Translations under genes and position numbers: made by a program | Notes under the pieces: model-generated | The model's input: only the letters and a program-made list of their open reading frames with translations | Told to the model about the DNA's origin: nothing | Database searches by the model: none | In this document: positions 56,598 through 64,000 of the stretch, one piece after another | Position numbering within the stretch: position 1 is the first letter of the stretch | How the letters are laid out: every line of letters begins with the position of its first letter | NCBI RefSeq assembly: GCF_000716675.1 | Contig: NZ_JNXT01000038.1 | Span: 124,001-188,000 of the forward strand | Source: Streptomyces alboflavus | GTDB lineage: Bacteria > Actinomycetota > Actinomycetes > Streptomycetales > Streptomycetaceae | DNA length: 64,000 bases | Direction: 5' to 3'

Positions 56598-57407
56598 ATG
56601 ACCGCAGTCCCGCCCGCCTCCGCAGACCTCGACACCGGCACCCCGCACCCGGCCCGCGTCTACGACTGGTTCCTCGGCGGTTCGGACCACTACGCGGCGG
56701 ACGCGGAGCTCGGGCAGCAGCTGGTCGCGCTGGACGCGAGCACCAAGTACTGCGCCCAGCACAACCGTTGGTTCATGCAGCGCGCCACCCGCCATCTCGC
56801 GGGCACGGCCGGAATACGCCAGTTCCTCGACCTCGGCAGCGGCATACCGACCGAGCCGAACCTGCACCGCGTCGCGCAGTCCGCCGCGCCCGGCGCGCGC
56901 GTCGTGTACGTGGACAACGACCCGATCGTCCTCGCGCACGCCGAGCCGCTGCTGGCCGGGACCGACGCGGGCGCGAGCACCTTCCTCCAGGCGGACGTCC
57001 GCGAGCCCGACCGGATCCTGGAACTCGCCGCGTCCGTCCTGGACTTCGACGAGCCGGTCGCCCTCTCCCTGATCGCCCTCCTGCACTTCGTCAGCGACGA
57101 GGACGGGGCGCGGGAGATCGTCGCCCGCCTCGTCGACGCCCTCGCGCCCGGCAGCCACCTGGTCCTTTCGCAGATGGCGGGCGACTGGGACACCGAACGC
57201 ACCGACCGCGCCGTGCAGATGTACAAGGCGGGCGGCGTCACCCTCGTCCCCCGCTCCCGCGAGGAGGTGCTGCGCCTCTTCGACGGCTTCGACCTCCTGG
57301 AGCCCGGCCTGGTGTGGCCGCCGGACTGGCGCCCGGAGCTGGGCGTGGCGGAGGTGCGGGACGGGACGGAGGTGCCGTTGTACGCGGGGGTGGGGCGGAA
57401 GCGGTAG
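56598..57407 (+). CDS. SAM-dependent methyltransferase (PF04672, DUF574-type)
   Basis: A 269-residue protein of an actinobacterial family with HPARVYDWFLGGSDHYAAD at the N-terminus, FLDLGSGIPTEPNLH as the SAM-binding motif I, and VVYVDNDPIVLAHAEPLL as motif II. The family is abundant in Streptomyces and mostly uncharacterised. GAGGAG precedes the ATG. Alone on the plus strand with its own upstream region. Confidence 0.92.
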   Translation: MTAVPPASADLDTGTPHPARVYDWFLGGSDHYAADAELGQQLVALDASTKYCAQHNRWFMQRATRHLAGTAGIRQFLDLGSGIPTEPNLHRVAQSAAPGARVVYVDNDPIVLAHAEPLLAGTDAGASTFLQADVREPDRILELAASVLDFDEPVALSLIALLHFVSDEDGAREIVARLVDALAPGSHLVLSQMAGDWDTERTDRAVQMYKAGGVTLVPRSREEVLRLFDGFDLLEPGLVWPPDWRPELGVAEVRDGTEVPLYAGVGRKR

Positions 57408-57448
57408 GGAGGGCAGGGCGAAACCCCTCCCGCCCCCTTTTAGTCTCC

Positions 57449-57479
57449 TTGACGATAAGCACGTTGAACCAATATCGTC
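57449..57479 (+). promoter_or_regulatory. Promoter with inverted repeat before the SPFH gene
   Basis: TTGACG (57449-57454) and CAATAT/AATATC (57470-57476) form a plausible -35/-10 pair in an AT-rich patch. GACGATA (57451-57457) and TATCGTC (57473-57479) are perfect inverted arms spaced 15 bp that cover both hexamers. A repressor bound here would block transcription of the SPFH and NAD-kinase-like genes. Confidence 0.65.
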
Positions 57480-57509
57480 GGGGTGACGAAAAACGGGAGG
57501 GGTTCCACC

Positions 57510-58667
57510 ATGGCCGACATCACCCGGCGCCTGGGCCTGCGTCATCTGCGGTCCGCGCCGACCGCCCACATCCGCCACCACAGGAACGGCAAGCTCGCCC
57601 ACGACGGGCCCGGGCTCAGCTTCTGGTTCCGGCCGCTGAGCGCCGCGCTGTCCGAAGTGCCCGTGGACGACCGCGAGTTGGCGGTGGCGTTCCACGCGCG
57701 CACCGCCGACTTCCAGGACGTCACGGTCCAGGCCGCCGTCACCTACCGCATCAGCGACCCGGCGGCGGCCGCCGCCCGCCTGGACTTCTCCGTCGACCCC
57801 GACACCGGGGTCTGGCGGTCCGCTCCCCTGGAGCAACTGTCCACGCTGCTCACCGAGTCGGCCCAGCAGCACGCCCTGGACGTCCTCGCCCGGATGCCGC
57901 TCTCGGCCGCGCTCGCCGAGGGCGTCGCGGCGGTACGGGACCGGGTCCGTACGGGCCTCGGCGCGGAGCCGCGGCTGCCCGCCACCGGCATCGAGGTGGT
58001 CGCCGTGCGCGTCGTGGCGATCCGGCCCGAGCCCGAGGTGGAGCGCGCGCTGCGCACCCCGGCCCGCGAGCGCATCCAGCAGGACGCGGACAGCGCCACG
58101 TTCGAGCGCCGGGCCGTGGCCGTGGAGCGCGAGCGCGCCATCGCCGAGAACGAGCTGGCAAGCCGCATCGAACTCGCCCGCCAGGAGGAGGAGTTGGTGG
58201 CCAGGCGCGGCACCAACGCGCGCCGCGAGGCCGAGGAGAAGGCCGCCGCGGACGCCGTGCGCACCGAGGCCGAGGCCGCCCGCACGGTGGCGCTCGCCCG
58301 GGCCGAGGCGGAGGCGGCCCGCACCGTCGGCGAGGCGCGCGCCGCTGCGCAGCGGTCCTGGCTGACGGCCCACGCGAGCGCCGACCCGGCGACCCTGCAC
58401 GCCTTGGCAGCGGCACGGCTCGCCGAGAACGTGCCGCGCATCGAGAGCCTGACGCTGACGCCGGACGTGGTGACGGGGCTGTTGGGGAGGCTGGGGCGTG
58501 GTGGGGGTGCGGGGGCCGGGGCTGGTGCGGGCGCCGAGGAGGGTGCGGCTGCGGACGCGGGTGCCGGTGGTGGTCCGGGCGCGGGAGCCGGGGCCGACCC
58601 GAGCGCGCGCGGCAGTCGTCGCGGCGCACACGGCGGCGACGGCCCGGACGAAGGACGGCGGTCATGA
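57510..58667 (+). CDS. SPFH (band 7/stomatin-like) protein with Gly/Ala-rich tail
   Basis: A 385-residue protein. The SPFH domain spans about 15-200 (VAFHARTADFQDVTVQAAVT, YRISDPAAAAARLDF, TGIEVVAVRVVAIRPEPEVE). A coiled coil (about 205-295) has repeated AEAARTVALARAEAEA motifs, and a Gly/Ala-rich tail ends the chain. No transmembrane helix is evident, so membrane contact would need modification or partners. The ATG has GGGAGGGG upstream. Its stop overlaps the NAD-kinase-like start by 4 bp, so the pair is co-translated. SPFH proteins scaffold membrane complexes. Confidence 0.88.
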   Translation: MADITRRLGLRHLRSAPTAHIRHHRNGKLAHDGPGLSFWFRPLSAALSEVPVDDRELAVAFHARTADFQDVTVQAAVTYRISDPAAAAARLDFSVDPDTGVWRSAPLEQLSTLLTESAQQHALDVLARMPLSAALAEGVAAVRDRVRTGLGAEPRLPATGIEVVAVRVVAIRPEPEVERALRTPARERIQQDADSATFERRAVAVERERAIAENELASRIELARQEEELVARRGTNARREAEEKAAADAVRTEAEAARTVALARAEAEAARTVGEARAAAQRSWLTAHASADPATLHALAAARLAENVPRIESLTLTPDVVTGLLGRLGRGGGAGAGAGAGAEEGAAADAGAGGGPGAGAGADPSARGSRRGAHGGDGPDEGRRS

Positions 58668-59563
58668 CGCTCGCCCCGCGCGCCGTCCTCGTCCACCGCA
58701 CCACCGAGTACGAGGAGTTGATCGCCCGGCACGGCACGCACGGGCAGGCCGCGTTCTTCCTGTCCTCGCGCGGCCGGGAGATCGACGAGGTGGCCGGGCG
58801 GCACCGGCGGGCGCAGCGGGCGCTCGCCGACGTGGCGGCCGCGGTGCCGCTCCGGTGGCGGACGGCGCGGGTGGAGCGGGCCGATCTGGACCGGTTCCTG
58901 TTCGGCCCGGAGGACGTGGTGGTCGTGGTGGGGCAGGACGGGCTCGTGGCCAACGCCGCCAAGTACCTGTCGGGGCAGCCCGTCGTGGGCGTCGACACCG
59001 AGCCGGGGCGCAACCCCGGTGTGCTGGTGCGGCACCGGGCGTCGGACGCGGCGAAGCTCCTTCCGCACGCGGCGGCGGGTGCGGCCGGGGCCGACGAACT
59101 CACCATGGTCGAGGCGGTGACCGACGACGGCCAGCGGCTGAGCGCGCTCAACGAGATCTACGTCGGCGCCGCCGGGCACCAGACGGCCCGCTACCGCCTC
59201 AGCTCCGGCGCGGCCCCCGAGGGCGCGGAGGCACAGGCGTCCTCCGGGGTGGTGGTCGGCACCGGCACGGGCGCCACCGGCTGGCTGGGGTCACTGCGGC
59301 GGCAGGCCGGGGGCGGCCCGCGCCCGCCGGAGCCGCACGAGGCGCGCCTGCTGTGGTTCGTACGGGAGGCCTGGCCGTCCCCCACGACCGGCACCTCCCT
59401 GGTACACGGCGAACTGATCGCGGACCAACGCCTGTGGCTCACCGCCGAGTCGGACCACCTGGTGGCCTTCGGCGACGGCATGGAGTCCGACGCCCTCGGC
59501 CTCGGCTGGGGGCAGAGCGTGCGGGTGGGGGTGGCAAAGGGGGCGCTGCGGCTGGTGGGCTGA
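58664..59563 (+). CDS. NAD kinase-like protein (ATP-NAD kinase fold, altered GGDG motif)
   Basis: A 299-residue protein. The phosphate motif reads VVVGQDGLVAN where NAD kinases have GGDG, with a Gln replacing the second Gly. LNEIYVGAAGHQTARYRL matches the NE region and GTGTGATGW resembles the TGSTAY nucleotide loop. Upstream, TTEYEELIARHGTHGQAAFF resembles distant eukaryote-like NAD kinases. It probably binds a dinucleotide; activity as a true NAD kinase is uncertain. The start ATG overlaps the SPFH stop (ATGA). Confidence 0.75.
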   Translation: MTLAPRAVLVHRTTEYEELIARHGTHGQAAFFLSSRGREIDEVAGRHRRAQRALADVAAAVPLRWRTARVERADLDRFLFGPEDVVVVVGQDGLVANAAKYLSGQPVVGVDTEPGRNPGVLVRHRASDAAKLLPHAAAGAAGADELTMVEAVTDDGQRLSALNEIYVGAAGHQTARYRLSSGAAPEGAEAQASSGVVVGTGTGATGWLGSLRRQAGGGPRPPEPHEARLLWFVREAWPSPTTGTSLVHGELIADQRLWLTAESDHLVAFGDGMESDALGLGWGQSVRVGVAKGALRLVG

Positions 59564-59718
59564 GGGCGCGGGCACCCCCGCCCAGGCCGTCCGACCAGGG
59601 GATTGCAGGTTTACCCAAGCCTCTTCCGGCTTCATGGACGCATCGTGGCGCTTCCGGGGCAGCGCGCACGGCCTGACGCCCCGCCACCTGGTCCACCCGC
59701 GGCGGAAGGCAGGGACGA

Positions 59719-60708
59719 GTGATCGAGGCATCCTTCACGACCGAGAGTCTGCCGCCGGAGGACCGGTTCGCGTGCTGGCACGAGCTGGCGAGCCGCGTCG
59801 TCGTTCCCACGCACGTGCGCTGTGACGACGAGGCCGGCTTCCGGGCCACGGCGCTGACGCGGGGCTCGCACACCCTCCAGGGGACGACGTCCACGGTGCG
59901 GTCGTTCCACGCGGAGCGGACCCAGAAGCTCGTCCGCAAGTCGGATCCGGAGCAGTACGTGCTCGACATCACGCGCACCGGTGTCTCCGCGGTCGGCCAA
60001 GGCAGCCAGGAGACCCTTCTCAGGGCCGGTGACGTGGTCCTCATCGACTCCTCACTGCCGTTCCGTGCGCGGCACACGACCGGCACCCACGAGGGCCTCG
60101 TCCTCCCCAAGAGCCTGCTGCCGTTCCCACCGCAGGACGTGGCACCCCTGCTGGCCCGGCGACTGCCCGGGAGCACGGGCATCGGCGCGGTCCTCATCCA
60201 CTGTGTGCACGAGGCCCTCAGCGCGGGCTCCCGCTACCGGGACATCGAATTCATCCGCCTCCTCGACACCGCCCTGGAACTGCTGGTCACCTTGCTGGCC
60301 CATGAACTCCACACCCTGCACGCCCTCCCACCAGAGAGCCACCAACAGGCCCTGCTCGCCCGGGTCCAGTCCTTCATCCACCACCACCTGGGCGACCCGG
60401 AGCTCTCCCCGCAGACCGTCGCCGACGCCCACCACATCTCCCTGCGCCACCTCCAGCAGGTCCTCGCCGCCGCGGGCACGGCTCCCGCGGCCCTGATCCG
60501 GCGCAAGCGACTCCAGCAGTGCCATCGGGCCCTGATGGACCCGGGGCAGAGCGGACGCACCATCCGGACCATCGCCGCCCGCTGGGGCTTCGCGAGCCAG
60601 GCCCACTTCACCCGGCTCTTCCGCGCGGCCTACGGCGTACCCCCCGGAGAGTTCCGGGCCTCCCACAGCCCTCCCGCGCGCGAGACGGCGAGCGCCGTGC
60701 GCGACTAG
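59719..60708 (+). CDS. AraC-family transcriptional regulator
   Basis: A 329-residue regulator. The N-terminal AraC-binding-like domain (about 10-190, with LPPEDRFACWHELASRVVV) resembles the family that senses small ligands. The C-terminal double HTH (about 215-315) has LSPQTVADAHHISLRHLQQV and TIRTIAARWGFASQAHFTRL. The GTG start has AGGGA upstream. Neighbouring genes give no clear target; it could control the MscS gene downstream or act elsewhere. Confidence 0.93.
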   Translation: MIEASFTTESLPPEDRFACWHELASRVVVPTHVRCDDEAGFRATALTRGSHTLQGTTSTVRSFHAERTQKLVRKSDPEQYVLDITRTGVSAVGQGSQETLLRAGDVVLIDSSLPFRARHTTGTHEGLVLPKSLLPFPPQDVAPLLARRLPGSTGIGAVLIHCVHEALSAGSRYRDIEFIRLLDTALELLVTLLAHELHTLHALPPESHQQALLARVQSFIHHHLGDPELSPQTVADAHHISLRHLQQVLAAAGTAPAALIRRKRLQQCHRALMDPGQSGRTIRTIAARWGFASQAHFTRLFRAAYGVPPGEFRASHSPPARETASAVRD

Positions 60709-60851
60709 CCGCCGACAGCGTGGCGCAGGGGCCTACGCCCCGACGAAGATCGCAGGTGGGGGCCGGTGCGGAGGGCTTCGGCGGGTAGGGCAGGATGGGC
60801 GGCCGTGTCATCGCGCACGGGAGCGAACCGGCCGATCATGGGAGCGTATTG

Positions 60852-61925
60852 ATGGACCGAGCCCTCACTCTGCACGACTGGACAGTCGCCGGCATCGCGG
60901 TGTTCTGCGGGCTCGCCGCGGCCCTGCTGTCGCGGACGACGCTGCGCTGGCTCGGGGAGCGGGCGAGCCGTACGCGGTGGGGCGGGGACGACGTCATCGT
61001 CGACGCCGCCCGCGCGCTCGTGCCGTGTGCGGCGGTCGCGGGCGGGATCGCCGCGGCGGCGGCCGCGCTGCCGCTGACGCCGCGTACCGGACGTACCGTC
61101 ACCCTCGTCCTGTCGGCGCTGCTCATCCTGGCGGCCACGGTCACGGCGGCCCGGATCGTCGCGGGGCTCGTCAAGTCGCTCGCGCAGTCGCGCTCCGGCG
61201 TGGCCGGCTCGGCGACCATATTCGTGAACATCAGCCGGGTCGTGGTGCTCGCGATCGGCTGTCTGGTGGTGCTGCAGACGCTGGGCGTCTCCATCGCGCC
61301 GCTCCTGACCGCGCTCGGCGTGGGCGGTCTCGCGGTCGCGCTCGCCCTCCAGGACACCCTCGCGAACCTGTTCGCGGGCGTGCACATCCTCGCCGCGAAA
61401 ACCGTGCAGCCGGGCGACTACATCGAGCTGACCAGCGGCGAGGAGGGCTACGTCGTCGACATCAACTGGCGCAACACCTCGGTGCGCAACCTCTCCAACA
61501 ACCTGGTCATCATCCCCAACGCCAAGCTCGCGGGCACCAACATGACCAACTACAGCCGCCCCGAGCAGGAGTTGTCGATCATGGTGCAGGCGGGCGTCGG
61601 CTACGACGCCGACCTCGACCGGGTCGAGCAGGTCACCGTCGAGGTCGTCGACGAGGTGATGAAGGACATCACCGGGGCCGTCCCCGACCACGAGGCCGCC
61701 ATCCGCTTCCACACGTTCGGTGACTCCCGGATCGGTTTCACGGTGATCCTGGGCGTGGGTGAGTTCAGCGACCAGTACCGGATCAAGCACGAGTTCATCA
61801 AGCGGCTGCACCGGCGCTACCGCGCCGAGGGCATCCCCGTCCCCGCGCCCACCCGGACCGTGACCGTACGGCAGGGCGAGCTTCCCGTGGTGATCCCGCA
61901 CCAGCGGGACGCGGCGGCGGGCTGA
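60852..61925 (+). CDS. MscS-family small-conductance mechanosensitive channel
   Basis: A 357-residue membrane protein. Four hydrophobic segments (about 10-30, 55-75, 82-103 and 125-150) precede the pore helix TALGVGGLAVALALQDTLAN and the signature FAGVHILAAKTVQPGDYIEL. The cytoplasmic beta domain follows. It opens under membrane tension to release solutes. ATG at 60852 has GGGAGCG upstream; a longer ATG at 60795 lacks support. A weak hairpin with a T run follows the stop. Confidence 0.94.
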   Translation: MDRALTLHDWTVAGIAVFCGLAAALLSRTTLRWLGERASRTRWGGDDVIVDAARALVPCAAVAGGIAAAAAALPLTPRTGRTVTLVLSALLILAATVTAARIVAGLVKSLAQSRSGVAGSATIFVNISRVVVLAIGCLVVLQTLGVSIAPLLTALGVGGLAVALALQDTLANLFAGVHILAAKTVQPGDYIELTSGEEGYVVDINWRNTSVRNLSNNLVIIPNAKLAGTNMTNYSRPEQELSIMVQAGVGYDADLDRVEQVTVEVVDEVMKDITGAVPDHEAAIRFHTFGDSRIGFTVILGVGEFSDQYRIKHEFIKRLHRRYRAEGIPVPAPTRTVTVRQGELPVVIPHQRDAAAG

Positions 61926-62227
61926 CCGGTCCGCGCAGATCGGCCCACCCGGAACGGCGTCTTGCAGAAAGCCCTTGTATAAGGGGGTTTTGGGGGGCCG
62001 CGAACGCCCCGTAGGGGAGCAAATCCGGTCGCATATGACGAGTGCGCATGACCGGCACCAAGAGGGAGCGGCGCTCCTGCCCGCCGTACGCGGGCCCGCC
62101 GCCGTTCCGCTCGTTGCAGTGTTCGGCTATTTCCGGCCGAGTACCAAAAGTAGTTGAAAAGTTACACCTTGTGGTCACGGAACCGCATGAAGACGATCGG
62201 CCCTTGTCCGTCTTCGAGGAGGTTCCC
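61926..62227. other. Upstream region of the encapsulin operon
   Basis: About 300 bp with no gene. After the hairpin it contains GCATATGACGAGTGCGCATG and an AT-richer stretch around 62140-62175. TTGAAA at 62153-62158 could be part of a promoter. The plus-strand frame continues upstream from 62228 to 62042 but lacks coding character and a ribosome site. Confidence 0.5.
61971..61991 (+). terminator. Short hairpin with T tract after mscS
   Basis: CCCTT and AAGGG pair around GTAT, and TTTT follows after GG. The stem is only five pairs, extendable by flanking A-T pairs with a bulge. It is the only terminator-like element after the channel gene. Confidence 0.4.
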
Positions 62228-63637
62228 ATGACCGTGAACGATCGTCTGTCGCTCTCTCCGGATGCCGCACGGCAACTCGCGACCGCCACCAAGACCGCGC
62301 CGCAGATGCGCGGCACCACGCCCCGCTATCTGCTGCGCGCCCTGCCCTGGGTGGACCTCAAGTCCGGTGTGTACCGCGTGAACCGGCGCCGCACGTTCGT
62401 GCTCGGCGACGACCGCATCAGCACCCACACCGACAGCGGCTCCCCCCGCGTCATACCGGGCGACCTGCGCGAACTGCCGTACCTGCGGGACGCGGAGGAG
62501 TCCTGCCTGACCGAACTCGCGGGCGCCTTCACCGAGGTCAGCTTCGAGGCCGGGCAGGTGCTCGCCCAGGAGGGCGACCCCGCCGAGCGGCTGTGGATCA
62601 TCGTCCAGGGCCGCGCCGAGAAGCGCGTGACCGGGCGCTACGGCGAGGAACAGCTGATCGAGGTCATCGGCGACGGCCAGTTCTTCGACCTCGGCGCCTG
62701 GACCCGCGAGGAGCAGACCCCGTACCGCGTCAAGGCCCTCACCCCCGGTACCGCCCTGTGCGCCGACCGCAGCGCCCTCGCCGCGCTCGCCGACCGCGAC
62801 GAGCGGGTCCGCACCTCCATGACCGCCTACGTCTCCGGCAACGGCGCCCGCCCCGGCTCCGAGGTCCCGGTCGACCTCGCCTCCGGCCACGTCGGCGAGC
62901 CCGACCTGCCGGCCACCTACGTCGACTACGAGGACGCGCCCCGCGAGTACCACATGACGCTCGCGCAGACGATCCTGCGCGTCCACACCCGCGTCCACGA
63001 CGTCTACAGCGGCGACGTCGACCAGACCCGCCAGCAGGCGCTGCTCACCATCGAGGCCCTGCGCGAGCGGCAGGAGGCGGCGCTGCTCAACCACCCCGAG
63101 TTCGGCCTCTTCCACAGCGTGACGTCGGGGCAGCGGGTGCAGACGCGCACCGGGTCGCCGACCCCCGACGACCTCGACGAGCTGCTCTCGAAGGTGTGGA
63201 AGCAGCCCAGCTTCTTCCTCGCGCACCCGAAGGCCATCGCCGCGTTCGGCCGTGAATGTACGCGGCGGGGAGTACCCCCGGTGACGGACAGCCGCTTCGG
63301 CAGCCCGCTGCTCACCTGGCGCGGCGTGCCGCTGCTCCCGTCGGACAAGGTGCCGTTCAGCAACGGCGTGAGCGGCAACGGTTCCGGCGCGGCCGTCGGC
63401 ACCACGGAGATCCTCCTCATGCGGATGGGCGAGGCCGACCGGGGCGTGGTCGGGCTGCGGCCCGCGGAGGTCGCCGACGAGGTCGAACCGGGTCTGTCCA
63501 TGCGGAACATGGGCACGGACCAGAAGGGCATCAGCTCGTACCTGATGACGGCGTACTTCAACACGGCGGTGCTCGTCGAGGACGCCATCGCGGTGCTCCA
63601 GAACGTCGAGGTGAACAACTACCATGACTACTCCTGA
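62228..63637 (+). CDS. Family 2 encapsulin shell protein with cyclic-nucleotide-binding-like insertion (2B type)
   Basis: A 469-residue HK97-fold shell protein. The family 2 N-terminus (ARQLATATKTAPQMRGTTPR, then YLLRALPWVDLKSGVYRVNR) and the C-terminal shell part (LAHPKAIAAFGREC, DSRFGSPLLTWRGVPLLPSDK, QKGISSYLMTAYFNTAVLV) match family 2 encapsulins. Between them, residues about 85-205 form a cNMP-binding-like domain (FTEVSFEAGQVLAQEGDPAE, IIVQGRAEKR, GDGQFFDLGAW), which defines subtype 2B. Such proteins were often annotated as Crp-like regulators, but no HTH is present. GAGGAGG precedes the ATG. The gene overlaps the cysteine desulfurase start by 14 bp, implying a shell-cargo pair. Subunits should assemble into a protein nanocompartment. 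Confidence 0.9.
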   Translation: MTVNDRLSLSPDAARQLATATKTAPQMRGTTPRYLLRALPWVDLKSGVYRVNRRRTFVLGDDRISTHTDSGSPRVIPGDLRELPYLRDAEESCLTELAGAFTEVSFEAGQVLAQEGDPAERLWIIVQGRAEKRVTGRYGEEQLIEVIGDGQFFDLGAWTREEQTPYRVKALTPGTALCADRSALAALADRDERVRTSMTAYVSGNGARPGSEVPVDLASGHVGEPDLPATYVDYEDAPREYHMTLAQTILRVHTRVHDVYSGDVDQTRQQALLTIEALRERQEAALLNHPEFGLFHSVTSGQRVQTRTGSPTPDDLDELLSKVWKQPSFFLAHPKAIAAFGRECTRRGVPPVTDSRFGSPLLTWRGVPLLPSDKVPFSNGVSGNGSGAAVGTTEILLMRMGEADRGVVGLRPAEVADEVEPGLSMRNMGTDQKGISSYLMTAYFNTAVLVEDAIAVLQNVEVNNYHDYS

Positions 63638-64000
63638 CCTCAGGGCGCTGCTGCGTTCCCCTGAGCAGGTGCCGTCGCCGACGGCCACCTCGGCAGCCGG
63701 GATCCCGGCGACTCCCCCGACGACCACGGCTGCGGCGGTGCCCACGACCGGCGTGCCCGGGGCGGTGGCCCCCGCCCCGGCGGACGCCCCCGCCGCGCCC
63801 CCGGCCGACCTCTCCGGTCTCACCGCCACGCCCCCCGGCGCCTTCTCCCCCGAAGCCGCCCGCAAGGACGTCCCGATCCTGCACCGCACCGTCAACGGGC
63901 ATCCGCTCGTCTGGCTCGACAACGGCGCGACCACGCAGAAGCCGCGGCAGGTGATCGAGGCCGTCAGCGCGTACTACAGCGCGGCCAACTCCAACATCCA
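63624..64000 (+). CDS. Encapsulin-associated cysteine desulfurase (SufS-like), 5' part only
   Basis: Only the first 125 codons are in the window; the frame is open to the right edge. Residues 1-73 are Pro/Ala/Thr-rich and probably disordered, beginning MTTPDLRALLRSPEQVPSPT. Then SPEAARKDVPILHRTVNGHP, VWLDNGATTQKPRQVIEAVS and YYSAANSNI match the start of SufS/CsdA-type PLP enzymes, which take sulfur from cysteine. The PLP Lys and active Cys lie beyond the edge. A long disordered extension before the enzyme is the cargo-loading feature of family 2 encapsulin cargo. The ATG lies within the end of the shell gene, so the two are translationally coupled. Confidence 0.88.
   Translation, partial: MTTPDLRALLRSPEQVPSPTATSAAGIPATPPTTTAAAVPTTGVPGAVAPAPADAPAAPPADLSGLTATPPGAFSPEAARKDVPILHRTVNGHPLVWLDNGATTQKPRQVIEAVSAYYSAANSNI

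Noticed and set aside
62042..62227. N-terminal extension of the encapsulin gene from an upstream ATG
   Set aside because: The extension is Arg/Pro-rich, has no ribosome site, while GAGGAGG sits right before 62228.
62228..63637. Annotation as a Crp/Fnr-type transcription factor
   Set aside because: A cNMP-like domain is present but no HTH; the flanking sequence is encapsulin shell and the next gene looks like cargo.

Overview
The window is high-GC actinobacterial DNA, almost certainly Streptomyces. The signs are very high third-position GC, GTG starts, abundant ATGA stop/start overlaps, a SARP-type regulator, MsiK-style sugar ABC operons lacking an ATPase gene, and a Streptomyces-like intergenic repeat. 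No rRNA, tRNA, CRISPR array or insertion sequence was seen.

The left 28 kb (1-27.7 kb, mostly minus strand) is most of a nitroaryl polyketide gene cluster of the aureothin / neoaureothin (spectinabilin) family. It holds an AurF-type p-aminobenzoate N-oxygenase, a DAHP synthase, a one-module PKS, a fused aminodeoxychorismate synthase, a PabC-like lyase, an AurH-type P450 and a two-module PKS that runs off the left edge. On the right flank are a plus-strand acyl-CoA ligase and an AurD-like SARP regulator. Together they supply p-aminobenzoate, oxidise it to p-nitrobenzoate, activate it and extend it with methylmalonyl units. The extra two-module PKS fits the longer neoaureothin chain better than aureothin. 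Two promoter regions, in front of the N-oxygenase and the P450, carry the same 11-bp-spaced repeats and define two likely SARP-driven operons. The second PKS has an apparent one-base frameshift beside a 63-bp tandem repeat. A 99-codon proline-rich reading frame sits between the DAHP synthase and the first PKS with ATGA overlaps at both ends.

From 28 to 45 kb are ordinary chromosomal genes. They are a glycerol-kinase/GlpA/GlpB-like operon, a hypothetical gene with an early TTA codon, an APC permease, a large secreted M4 + M28 protease with a chitin-binding tail, an XRE regulator near a perfect palindrome, a radical SAM/SDR/GNAT operon and a TerD-CAP-CAP fusion.

From 45 to 62 kb are an nSTAND-WD40 signalling protein, an intergenic repeat array, a ROK-regulated sugar ABC transporter with two Gfo/Idh/MocA dehydrogenases, a PF04672-type methyltransferase, an SPFH protein overlapping a NAD-kinase-like gene behind a palindromic promoter, an AraC-family regulator and an MscS channel. 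At the right edge lies a family 2 encapsulin shell gene with a cyclic-nucleotide-binding-like insertion. It overlaps the start of a cysteine desulfurase with a long disordered N-terminus, the typical layout of an encapsulin shell and its cargo.
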